The notes under the pieces were generated by a model. That model ran no database searches and was not told where the DNA came from. It was given only the letters and a program-made list of their open reading frames with translations. The position numbers were made by a program, and so were the translations under genes. Of a DNA stretch of 64,000 nt, positions 49,794 to 60,300 are shown in pieces. The stretch is taken from NCBI GenBank assembly GCA_013399015.1, contig VWZX01001688.1, forward strand, positions 2,790,001-2,854,000. Direction: 5' to 3'. Within the stretch, counting starts at the first letter, position 1. Each line of letters starts with the position of its first letter. The DNA is from Galbula dea (lineage: Eukaryota; Chordata; Aves; Piciformes; Galbulidae).

Positions 49794-52700
49794 CTCTGAT
49801 ACAAAACAGNATCTCCCCACCCCCGAATTTCAGGAATGTTATCTCTCAGCATCTAGTTATCCAATAAGTTAGAAGAATGCAGTAAACCCAGCAGGGGAGT
49901 TAGATTGAATCACTGGCAAATGGATGGAAAAAATCCACTATTGTGTAGGACAAGGCAGTCACCGACAAGGAAGGCTGATAAAATCCACACAGCTCGAATT
50001 AATTTTAAGGGACCCAGTAAGAGAATTGAATTAAGTCTTGTCTGGTTTGATGAGATTTCAAGAAGGGTGCTGCTGGTCTACCACTCATCTGAACAATTTG
50101 TGACTTTTCCACCCCAACGGTGACAAAATAATATTTCACTTAAATTGCAAGGAAATGGTCAGAGCTCAAGCTTCTCTCTACCCTCCTATTTTTTTTCCAA
50201 GAGTTTAATACCTTTGGTGATTTTACTATTTCCACAGTGCACATTTAATCAAGTAGTTTGACTTTTACTTAAACTTTACTGATTATTAACATAACCATGC
50301 ACTTCCCCAGTCAAAATTAACTCATGAAGGATTTGCAAATACCCACTTCAGTGCCAGACACGAAAAGCTCTGCCATCAGCTCTCTGTTGCTCTCAGGTAC
50401 CATGCTTCCCTGATTATTTTGCTGTTCCCAGAGGAAAAGCTGGGACTTCCCAGAACCTTAAACTGTCCAAAATTTCCCTTCTTCTCCCCCTGTAAAACAC
50501 CATTTAAAGCATTTTTCTCTAACTATGACAAAAATCACTTCCTTGAGTAAGCCAAATACATGACTGATGACTTACAGAAACATTCCAAAGGCCTTGATGT
50601 TTTCTACATAGAATTTATCAGCAGCATTTTTTCTGACCCGAGAACGAACCAGAAATGCGTTACACCTAACAATTTCACGGGCTTCCAGGTTCCTTCTCAA
50701 GGCTTTTTTTTTTTTTTTTAAATTTTATTACCTACCTACCGAATCACCCTTTGCATTATCCACCTATTCAAGAGAACTATTCGGCCAAGGATAGAATAAA
50801 CTATTGTGAATAAATACTTCTGAGGGAACAAAACTGTTAAAAGACGCAGGAAAAAATTAAGATGTGAGACACTGGCTTTCCAGGGCGGACGCAGCTCTGG
50901 CCGCAGCCACCGGCGGAGCCGATCCCTCTCCCCGCAAAGCCATGCGGAAGGGTTTATCTTACTCACCCCCCACCCCCACCTCGCGGGGGTCCGGACGCCC
51001 CTCTCCAAGATGTCTACGCGTTCGTTACCTGCCGAGGCCTCCCACTGCCGGTCCCGGCGACGCTCGGTCGGTGGAGGGCACTCACGCCCTGCGCTGCCGC
51101 ATGGGAACCGGGAACCGGCTGCTGCCAGGCGGGGCCGCCCCAGGGAGCGCTGCCCTCGGCCACCCCCCAGCATCCACCTGAGCCAGACAGGCAGGACCCA
51201 TTAATTTTTAAGAGAAGGGCGTTCCTCGAGCCTGCTTCAGGATGAAGTAATTTACAACAAAAAAAGCAGCCTTTCCCCCCCCAGAAGTAGCAGCATCATC
51301 AGAGGCCACCCGCCCTCGGCCCTACCTGCTCGGCGGGGCCGGTCCTCCTGGACCACACTTAACACTAGTACAGTGTTTAAGACCGAGCTAACCGGCACAA
51401 ACCCCGCTGCCAAGGTCAATTGCATGAGAGTCCTAATTGTAAGCCTGACAGCAACTTACCACCCACAGCAAGCAGGAGGAGGCAAAGGTTAGAGCAGCAG
51501 CTCTGTCAAAACGTCACATGCCTCCGAGCCCAGCACAAGGGCTTCAGCACTACAACCGATATAATGTTTCGCTTACGTAAAAGGAAAAACAAGGTGGGCA
51601 TCGCCTCGGGTCCCCCCCCCACCCCCCAACTTCCAACCCCACCTTGGCTCCCAGGCACACTCGCACTCTTCACGCCGCTCCCACGCTCCGTGGTACGGTC
51701 CCGGGGATGCTACTCATCCCCACCGGCGGGAGCTTCGGGCAACCCCACATAAAAATGAAATAAAGCCCACCACCACCAAACTCGACTTTCCTCCTTAAAC
51801 AACCCACCCCCCACTTCCGCAGAGCTCCAAGCACGAAACAGGTTTTAAAATAAAGGAAATCACCAGGTTTTACCCTGAGAAAAAAAAGGTGCAGTTTGAT
51901 ACTGTATTTTTCAGAATGAATCTGATTTTTAATGGCAGCAATCCAGCACAATGGGCATCTTCAAGCCCTTTGTGAAAATGCTAATTTTCAGTATGTCGTA
52001 TTATTCTCCAGTGACCACCTGCTGATTTTTTTGACCTGTTAATTGATCACCAGGTTAGGCAGAACCATTTCTTAAGGCGCTGCATTGTTCACAGAGGTGG
52101 GTCCCAAATCGCTTTGTAAAAAGAGAAAAAAAAAAAAAGAACACTTGCAAAAGAGGAGATAAGGGCTTGATTTTATTTTTACGATTATGTATATATCCGA
52201 TAATGTTCCAGACAAATCCCTGCGGCATTTCGACTTTGTTATGCACCTTCATCACTTATTATGTACGGGCACACCTGGAGCGGGGAGTATCAAGACTATT
52301 TTGGAAATCTGTAGACGATAAAAGCCTCGGCAGCGAGTTTTATTTCTGAAAGCGGAGACGGAGATCACACCGGACGTAGTAACAGTGCGGGAACAGGCAC
52401 CAGACGCCGGCGTCCTCCGGCCGGAGCGGAGGGTCCCGGCGGAGCGACCGCGGGGCGGCGCACGGCAGTACGGGACCCACTGGCCAAAACCAGAGCCTGA
52501 CGACCCACAAAAGACAGCCCCATCGAGGTGGCAGCAGACCCCAACACCACTAACCCCAGCCACACAGCGAGAGCTTCGCCAGGTCCCCCCCGGCCTGTGC
52601 AATCGCCGCTCCGACTCCCGGAGGGATTTCCATACAGGGTTTTCGTTGTTAAGGGGGGGGGGAGGCGAGAGGGCGGAATAGCCACAACAACAAAAAAGCA

Positions 52701-54385
52701 GCTGGCCATTGCCCCGAAGAGCACGGTGTACAGCGATCCTCCTCTCCTCGCACACCTCCCCCGCCCAAGCGAGCCGCATCAGGAGTTATTAACCCTTTTG
52801 TTTCAGCACAGACCCGGAGGTGGCTTTCCAGCAGTGGGCAGAGATTTACATGTGGAAACATCACCTCCATCCCCCAGCCCAACCATATGCACAAAGGAAA
52901 ACAGTCATGCATTAAACATGGGATTTATTGCCTTCTGGCCAGCTTGCTGTTTCTTAAGTCATCATTACCCGGACCCAACAATTGCACATTTCGACTCAAA
53001 AGAAAAGAGGGGGGGCAGGAGGGAAAAAATTAAGAGCCCGAATCTCCGGCGGGCAGCTCCTGTAACGTGCATTGGTATCGATCAGTTCCAGGGACAGAAC
53101 ACCCCCCCCCACACACACACACAAAACCACTCCCTTAGGAAGGCAAAGAACCCACAAAAAGTTCCTGGGGGACTTACTACGTGTTTGGGCGCAACGACTA
53201 CAACAATACACACACACAGAGCCCAGGTCAGCTCACCACTAGTCTCCCTCCCCTTCCCCACCCGGACGGGACGTGTCCTCCTCCAGGCTCCACTCTCGTT
53301 GCAGAGCTGGACGGGGCTCTGCGGGATCCTGTGCGTTAATAGCGGGGGCAGAGCCCGCACTGGAGCCCGGGGAGCCGCCAGCCCAGCTGCGGGAAGATGC
53401 TACGCCGTCGAGAAGAGCCGGGGACCCTCCGGTAGCCCCGACCCTTCCCCGCTCCCGGGAGGGGAACGCAAGCGAGCGAGTGCCCCCTGCACGGCCAGCC
53501 CCGCCGGGAGCTCTGGGCTAATTTGAGCTCAAAATTACACTTTTCCTCTTTCCATAGCACAGTGCTGCGAGTTTGCCCTAAAAGGAGGGACTGCGATTTG
53601 CGTGAACGAAATCCCCCTCTGCGCCCAAATACAAAGCGCTCACGCACACCCCACATTAGCTCACGGGAGTTATTTTAGGAAGTCGGAAATCAAAGATGGC
53701 TGGAGGTCAAGCTACAAAAGGTCCAGGGCGATTGTGATCTCCAACAAAAACAGTCGAAGCGATTTTTTTTTAAGCCTCACAAACCCCCTCATTATAACTA
53801 CGCAGAAAGTGTTAACAGGCTGAGGAAACCAACTCAAGCCATTTCCCACCCCTGCGAAGATTGTTCGCCATTCCCCCCCCCCCCCCCCAAGTCCCCTCCA
53901 CGTTGGGGAGGCTTTGGGGGTCACCTCCGACGCGGCTGCACCTCGAGGGTAGCGGCAGCGGGGCCAGCGCAGCCCCGCGCACTTCACGCGGNGGTGAGGG
54001 ACCTCTCAGGCAGCACCGCGCCCCCGAACCGTCCAAAGCTGAGCCCCTACCCTGCGGAAATAACGAGGGGCTGGGAACAACCCCGCACCGGAGTTCCGCG
54101 AGGGTTTAAACGCCCCCAAAAGGCTGCGGGAAAGTGGGTGCGGGGCTGCTGGCAGAGACCGTGGACAGGAAAAGAACAGGACGTGAAGCACGAAGGTGGA
54201 AGGAGCCCCCCGAGAAGGAAGAGCACCCCGGGAAGATGAGCCCCTCGCTGCCGCCTCCGCGCACTAGGAAAGTTGGGACCCGCGGCAGCTCCGCGCCCTC
54301 CCCTGCGCCTCTTACCACTTGCAGCATCTGGGGGCTGCTCCTCGGAGTTGATGTGCTGGGGCTTCGCCTGCTTCCGTCGCGACAT
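41365..54385 (-). CDS. SALL4: SALL4, complete coding region (4 exons, 1111 residues)
   Basis: Spalt-like zinc-finger transcription factor of pluripotent cells, germ line and limb buds; nuclear, binds AT-rich DNA and recruits the NuRD complex. Exons 54385-54316, 46307-43773, 43119-42812 and 41787-41365 join to 3336 nt with phases 1, 1, 0. The protein has the NuRD-binding start MSRRKQAKPQHI (1-12), a C-x2-C...H-x3-C finger (50-70), a Gln-rich segment (about 205-217), and C2H2 pairs or triplets at 372-392 and 400-420, 573-593, 601-621 and 633-653, and 929-949 and 957-977. It ends FPHFIEENKIAVS. It is SALL4 rather than SALL1-3 from the IKTNE/MKTNE-ISVIQSGG C-terminal block and the neighbour ATP9A. 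SUMO-type psi-K-x-E sites are visible at K139 (LKIE), K856 (IKEE) and K886 (IKME). It is slightly longer than the human 1053 residues; no truncation or frameshift. Confidence 0.98.
41788..42811 (-). other. SALL4: SALL4 intron 3
   Basis: About 1.0 kb; a pyrimidine-rich stretch precedes the exon 4 acceptor. Nothing else recognised. Confidence 0.85.
42812..43119 (-). CDS. SALL4: SALL4 coding exon 3
   Basis: Completes Gly869 and encodes 870-971, GRSSIPAAFVRTPPALIKME to TTKGNLK. It contains the sixth C2H2 finger and most of the seventh; the final His pair of the seventh is supplied by exon 4. This C-terminal pair is the AT-rich DNA-binding cluster of SALL4. Acceptor TTTCCAG, donor AAG|GTAAGT. Confidence 0.97.
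43120..43772 (-). other. SALL4: SALL4 intron 2
   Basis: About 650 bases, no element recognised. Confidence 0.85.
43773..46307 (-). CDS. SALL4: SALL4 coding exon 2 (large zinc-finger exon)
   Basis: Encodes residues 24-868 plus one base of Gly869. Acceptor TTTTATTTTAAG; joined to exon 1 it reads S-G-S-P-Q-D-V-P. It holds the N-terminal C2HC finger, the Gln-rich segment, the first C2H2 pair and the central triplet with the typical linkers HTGERPYKC and HTGERPFKC. A large single exon with most fingers is characteristic of SALL genes. Donor GTAAGT at 43772-43767. An in-frame ATG at Met37, just before the first finger, could serve a transcript lacking exon 1. Confidence 0.97.
49765..49793 (+). repeat. 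T29 homopolymer
   Basis: Twenty-nine T in SALL4 intron 1, A29 on the transcribed strand, followed 17 bases later by an undetermined base (49810). Confidence 0.9.
50704..50719 (+). repeat. T16 homopolymer
   Basis: A simple T tract in SALL4 intron 1. Confidence 0.85.
50860..51360. promoter_or_regulatory. Secondary CpG-rich patch in SALL4 intron 1
   Basis: GC- and CpG-rich DNA (for example CGGCGACGCTCGGTCGG near 51056-51072) standing apart from the exon 1 island by AT-rich sequence at 51.4-52.2 kb. A consensus-like donor GGG|GTGAGTA on the minus strand lies at its edge. It could be an alternative promoter or a regulatory CpG patch; no transcript evidence. Confidence 0.4.
52270..53530. promoter_or_regulatory. 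CpG-rich segment in SALL4 intron 1
   Basis: Alternating CpG-dense (52.37-52.62 and 53.27-53.5 kb) and pyrimidine-rich stretches. The open reading frames seen here on both strands are low-complexity Pro/Arg/Gly-rich translations of GC-rich DNA and are not supported as genes. Confidence 0.45.
53102..53123 (+). repeat. C9 then AC repeat
   Basis: Nine C followed by about six AC units in SALL4 intron 1. Confidence 0.85.
53873..53888 (+). repeat. C16 homopolymer
   Basis: Sixteen C (G16 on the transcribed strand) in the GC-rich part of SALL4 intron 1. It has G-quadruplex potential and is prone to sequencing error; an undetermined base follows at 53992. Confidence 0.85.
54316..54385 (-). CDS. SALL4: SALL4 coding exon 1
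   Basis: Encodes MSRRKQAKPQHINSEEQPPD then AAS and one base of Gly24. The ATG at 54385-54383 has an A at -3 (GCACC before ATG). The first twelve residues are the repressor motif shared by SALL1-4 that binds RBBP4 of NuRD. Donor GTAAGA at 54315-54310. CpG-rich surroundings. Confidence 0.97.
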
Positions 54386-57300
54386 GGTGCACCAGCATCG
54401 GGAGCAAAATAGTAGCAATTATTTTCCTCTTCACAACAAATTCCTAGAGTTGGGAAATTACCCCCATTGGGCGGAATGCGCATGTCAGAGTAATTATGAT
54501 TATCAATAATGCATTGCGATTTATCATGGGTCCCTGACAGCTGATTGGCCTGAGTCCAAGGGCTCACAGATTATTCAAATAAGGTCCATTGATCAGGGCG
54601 CAGCGGGGCACGCTGGGCGATGTAGTTCCGACCTGGCCCGGCCCGCCTGGGCGACAAAGGCGTGAGCCCCCGCGGGACACTCCCCTCTTCCTGAGTGTAT
54701 GTGGGGGGCAGGATCCAGCCTTTAGAGTAAACAAACAACTCAGCAGCCCGGCTTTCCAGGCTGCCCAGGGACAATACCTTTGTTATCTCACCTGCGTTTT
54801 TTATATTGTGTTTTAAAGACTTAAAAAAAAAAACCAACCACAACCCAAACTTCTCCTCCCCCCTCCCTTAAGCTGCAGAAGCCTGGGACAATGCTAATTC
54901 TTCCCTTTCTTACTAGATAAGGTAGAAAGGAAAGAGCTCTGATTGTCCGAGTGGACGACCCTGGGGTCTCCTGGTGGGGTGGGCGACTTAAGGGGCTTCA
55001 AAAGCGGATCCAGACGGCGAGTAATTATGCTTGGCTTTCGTTCATTTGTTTAAAGGCCTCTTTTAAGTCTCACTTTCTGAAAACCTGATGAATCTCAGCC
55101 GCTAGTATTTTTAACAGCAAATAAAAATGTTAGGCATGTAAAAGGTTCATGTGAAAAACTTGGTCTAAGTGAAAACAACGCTCTGAAAGTGTTTTTCTGT
55201 ACTAAGTTCACGGTACAAGTACATAGAAGAATCATTTTCATTTTTACTCTCCTTCCTCTTCTGTTGTTGGGTTCCCGGTGAAAATCCACCACGTTTAAAT
55301 CCTCCTCCACAAGCCCCAGCTGGGTGGCCCTGGCTTGGTGGCACACTAGAGGTAGCGCCCATGCGGCTAGCTTCGATTGTAGGACTCAGCTCAGCTAAGG
55401 CTCGGATTTCCTTTGCAGTAAAGCCCCCGAGTGTTAAAAGAGTGGAGTCACTTCTACATCCTGAATGCCCACTGAAGGCAGCTGGACCTTGCATAAGCAA
55501 AAATCTGAGGATCCTTAAATATGTGGAGATGTGGATTGCATAGTCTTTGGGAGATATGATTGCTTTTTGTTTTCATGTCGATCCCACTTCCTCACAGCTC
55601 TCTCTATGAAAAAATGATAAGGGTTGCTAGAAGATTTGGTGAAGAGATAATTTTGTTGATTTGGAGCAGCAGGGCACTGGGCACTCGTTCAGAACATCTG
55701 GGTTCAGCCGAAGTCGAACTCAATAAACACTTGCCACTGCATTCACCAGCAAACAATTTACCAGGGTACATGCCTTAATTTCCCACTTGTGAACTGAGGA
55801 TAACATTTCCCTAGCTGAAAAGCTGCTGTGAAGATAAACATCCATCTGAGATTATGGGGGCGTTCAGAAGGGTGATCTAGAGTGGAAACCCCAAATCTTA
55901 CTAGACAGCAGGAAGGCAGCAGGAAGGGGAGAGAGGAAGCAATGATACCTAATGAGGCCATGCAATTGCCACAGAACGTTGCACAACACCACAGTCTCAT
56001 TTTATTTAATGGCGTTGTTACCTTGCAAAACCCCTGGGGTTTGTACCACATTTATTCAGTTCTAAAGTTTGTGCCTGTGCATACAGTTGTGCCAAGTGTC
56101 CATGGTACTGATCAGGATTTTTTTGGAGGGGAGAAGGGTGTGATGCTTGAGGTAGAGGAAGCTGTAGTTTGCATGGGCTAGGCATGAAAAGATCTTAACA
56201 TTGCAGACTAAGATAAACAGCGCATCATGATCTAATTAGTTATATATCCTCTTGGGCTTTTGTTTTGTTTTTATAGTGTCTCATAAGAGGTTTTATTTAG
56301 CTAAGGATAATACAAACATCAGAAAAAAATCTTGCAGAGCGGAAGATACCACCCTCCTCCTTGGACAATTATTGAACATGGAGGTCAGGGGACAAATTTT
56401 GGTTTTTAGGCCACTTTCCTTGCCCTTTCCTCTGCAAGCAAATAATAGTTTTATAGTCCCCCACTCTTAATGTACTTTAACAGACGCATTACACCAAGAA
56501 TCACTGTGTTTACTAATATAAAATAGAAGAGATTTAAAATTGCTGGCCATTTTTATCTGGGGATTACTCCAACCCCATGTTGCCCAAAGAGCTTCCATAT
56601 ATTTGTTTAACTAGCGGCTTGAATTGCTCTTTGTTTCCAAAGTGTGTCCCGAGGAAATAGACTGTTAAACAAGATTGATACCAATTGATCCACAGATAGA
56701 TATTTACATTGATGAATTTTCTCCTTTATACTTGATATGTTCGGTATAACCAACAGATTTTCATTTATTACAGATAATGCTACCAACCCACACCAGTGAA
56801 TTTATTATAAACTTGCTGGTTTATGTATCAAGCTGAGAGACAGACAGCCCTGTACACTATATCCATATTTAAAACAGACAACTCATGTGGAGCATTTGTA
56901 CTGAATTTAAAAGAATATATTATACAAAATCAATGGAAGTTTTGGTATTGATTTCAGAGGACTGGGATTTCTCTCGGTATGGCTCTAACACACCAAAAGA
57001 ACAGAAGATGTAGAAAGCTTTAGTTTAAAATGAAAAATAAAAAAATACAAGCAATGTTGCTATATCTAAGGCTGAGAAGACAGCAACAGTAGGAGAAAGA
57101 GCACAACTAACTGAAAAATATAAAAAGAAAGAAGAGGAATGTGACCAAGGAAAAGCTCTCCTGATCATGTTTTTTTCTGGGAAGGTGTTCCCAGCCAATG
57201 CTGGTTATAAATAGGCTACGCTGAGTGATTACATCATATGCGAAAGGCATGTTGCTTGGCCTTAACACAATCATATGGATTAGCATGATTACAGCTACTG

Positions 57301-60300
57301 GATTTGAAAAATAGCAGGCTTCCTTTTCTAGCTTGACATTTATTTATTTTTTTAAGAAAAGTCCAGAGGAACAATCTTCTACCACCAACAGTGCTGAGGC
57401 ATCATTCTTGATAGGCATACTTCCAGCAGAACGCCAGCCCCACCCCGTCACTGATAAAAGGAAGCATTTTTAACACCCTGTGTTATGAGCACGTGGAACT
57501 CATTGCCACAAAAACTATTGCCAACAGCAGGAGCCACAGCTCTGTCCAATCTGGGAATTTTCTGTCTTCTAGAGTGTTACTGCAAAATTATTTTGACTAT
57601 AGAAACTCTGATAAGTATGTCTGTGGGGAGATAGAGCTATCTACATGCACGTGTCTATCTTCATACACACACCTAATAACACCCACTAAGGTAAAGGATA
57701 TTGTTTTAAATCCTGTGCTGCCCTACTGTGATCAGCTCAGTTTGTTGCTAGGAAGAACACACAAATTTAAAGCTTAATCTTTTTTCTACACACAGGATAG
57801 AAATGTAACTAAAAATGCCTAAATTCCTAAGTTGCACTGTGTATTACCTACATCTTCATAGCTTGGAGAGGGGAGGGGAAAACACTCTTCATATACTTTG
57901 AGGCACAAAGTTCACTTTGCTCCTGTATTACTTCTGTTTCTTACTACAGCTAAAAAGAAAGATAAATCTCCCAGTGTACAGTCTCGGGGCTTATCCTAAA
58001 TTCATGGAGGATGATTCTGACATAAATGTTACCCTCTTAGAACACACTTAGGAAGCTTCAAGTTTGCTGACATGAAGCTGACCATAGCTCTGTAGGCAAT
58101 GTAAATGAGGGTAATTAACGTTTATTGTTGAGCCAGTTAATCAAGATTCAATGCAGAGACACAGACATTCAAATTCAGAAGTGGTTGATAAATGTGTTAA
58201 ATTGCATGTTAGTAAGTACTTATGACTTCTCCAGACTAGACTCTGAGTCCAAAATCAGGAGACACTCTTTAAAAACTCTTTTGTACTATTATAACTGTGG
58301 TAATTAAGGGATTTATTTTTTTCCTGCTTTATAAAAGAATGAGGGTTGTATTTTCCCTTCATTCATCCTTCTTGAACTTGCTGATCACTTCAGCCAAACC
58401 TGATAGTAGGACAGCAGTTTCAAAGACATGAATTTGTGCAAATTGTGTGACAATCAGCATCTGGATAAGGAAGAAAGATTCAAGTTAATGTCCTCATTGA
58501 GAAAAAGAATTACAGTAGAAACCTTACCCACATGGCAGCCAGCAAGCCAGGCAGCATATATGCACTGCTGGCCTGTCAGCCATACTGTTGCTAACAAGTG
58601 CTAGCACCAGCCACTCAAACGTTATAGATACTGAATTGAGCAGGGAAAACACCAAGGATTGGCAAGATGATGGAGCACAAACCTTCAGAAACAGGCTTCC
58701 TTAGCCCACTACTCAGGGAATAACTTGCTGCTTGACTTGTTGCTTTTAGTACAGCTGCAGTGAATATAGCTACAATATTGCTTAAGTACCTTCTGTGTGG
58801 CAATTGTTAATACAAACACAACTAGCCTCACTAGAGCAATGGTCCTACTTTATATGTCTTTGCAGGCCAGTGTAATTAGGGGGTATACTGTTCATGAATA
58901 AACTTCAGATTAGATTTAGAAACTCTTGAATTTGCTTTTAGTTTTGTTTATTCACTGTACTAAAATCTGTGATGACAATTCTTTTGAACATCCTAAAGGG
59001 AACTAGGCACTGAATTCCCTTGAATGCTCAATCCTAAATATTTAAGAGCCAAAATATTAAGTTAAACAGCAATAAAGAGCTGCAACAAAGGCAATAACAA
59101 GGCTTGATATTTTCCTCCAGTCACAAAACAAACAGTGTCCATGAAGTAGCATTACAGAACTGTTAGTAATTAATACCTTGTAAGTATGAGCAGCTGTATA
59201 TGGTGCTTTGACTCTGCATAACCATCAGATTACCCTATGCCCAGTGTTCACTCCAGCTCTGTCAGATGGGATTGCTGTGAAGAGATTACATTATTTTGCA
59301 TTATTATCTTTTAGGAATAATATTTAGACATTTATGATGGGACTAAAGAGGGGAGAAGTTCAGAGTTCACACCTCCATTACAGCATTGAAAGGTGAAGGA
59401 GAATGAGACAACATGGACGTGTAACAAGTACAAAAATCATATTACCCTCTCCCTTGTAAATGCAGCCTCTTGTACTCAGGCCGACAATGTTGTCAGTTCT
59501 AACATCCACCTTCACAACAGTTTTTCTAATGCAGCTAATGGACTGCTGATTCCCATGGGTTCTGGACTGTTTCATCTAAAATGCAATTTACCAAAGGTGC
59601 ATCTGACCAAAGATGCAGGAAGCAACTTAATCTCAAACCTTCTCTGCAAGAGAAGGGATAGCATAGGAAATGTAACTTTTTGAAAGAGGCACCAACTGGC
59701 TCCCCAGCCAGGAGGTATGAGAGGCATGTGGGCTAGGCAGGTAAACAAACAAATCTCTGGATGTTTGTTAAAATGCCCAAGTGTTTCAACTGTGCAAGAG
59801 TAAACATTATCAGCTCTATTCCTCACAGCATGAAAAGTGTCCTTATGCAATATCTTGTATTAGATGGCAGATGCACTCTGGAAAATGAGAGATCCAGCTT
59901 TGCCCAATAATATAAACCAAGTGTTTTAAGGAATGGATTAACTGTGTTAAGTTAATAGCATTCCCTCTACTCTGCAATATTTGTTCATTTTCAAATGCTT
60001 ACTTGCTTCTGAACAAACATAAGATCAGAGGTCAATGTAACTCGTCTTTGTGGTGTTGTCTTCACTGAATTTCATGACCCAATGATACATCACAGATAGT
60101 AACAGGAATCCTGTGAGATCCTTTCCTCTCAGACAAGGTACACAAACCTTTTTTTAGCACTAAGCTGTAATGGTGCCTTTGGAGATATCTAATTATTATC
60201 CCTTTTTGCAGGGGAGATGCAGAGACAGCAGTGGTGTAAGAGTCTCAGGATAACCACATGAGCCAGCAGCCCCTGCCCCAGTGCTTCAGGGATGCTGTTC

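Larger units (their letters stand above)
46308..54315 (-). other. SALL4: SALL4 intron 1
   Basis: An 8-kb first intron. The part next to exon 2 (46.3-50.8 kb) is AT-rich with a T29 tract (49765-49793), an ambiguous base at 49810 and a T16 run (50704-50719). The part next to exon 1 is GC- and CpG-rich in patches (50.87-51.36, 52.27-53.5 and 53.85-54.3 kb), with long C runs (53102-53110 and 53873-53888). No coding exon recognised; see findings for a possible alternative first exon. Confidence 0.8.
53850..54720. promoter_or_regulatory. SALL4: SALL4 promoter and CpG-rich start region
   Basis: CpG-rich DNA around exon 1. On the minus strand upstream of the ATG: a CCAAT box at 54548-54544 (about 160 bases before the ATG) and an octamer-like ATTTGAAT at 54580-54573; further up, AACAAAGG (54784-54777) and an E-box CACCTG (54789-54794). 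No TATA box was seen. The transcription start is not defined by sequence; it is probably at 54.39-54.5 kb. Confidence 0.65.

Noticed and set aside
52528..53526. A 332-codon open frame on the plus strand in SALL4 intron 1
   Set aside because: GC-rich low-complexity composition, passes through homopolymers and an AC repeat, no recognisable domain.
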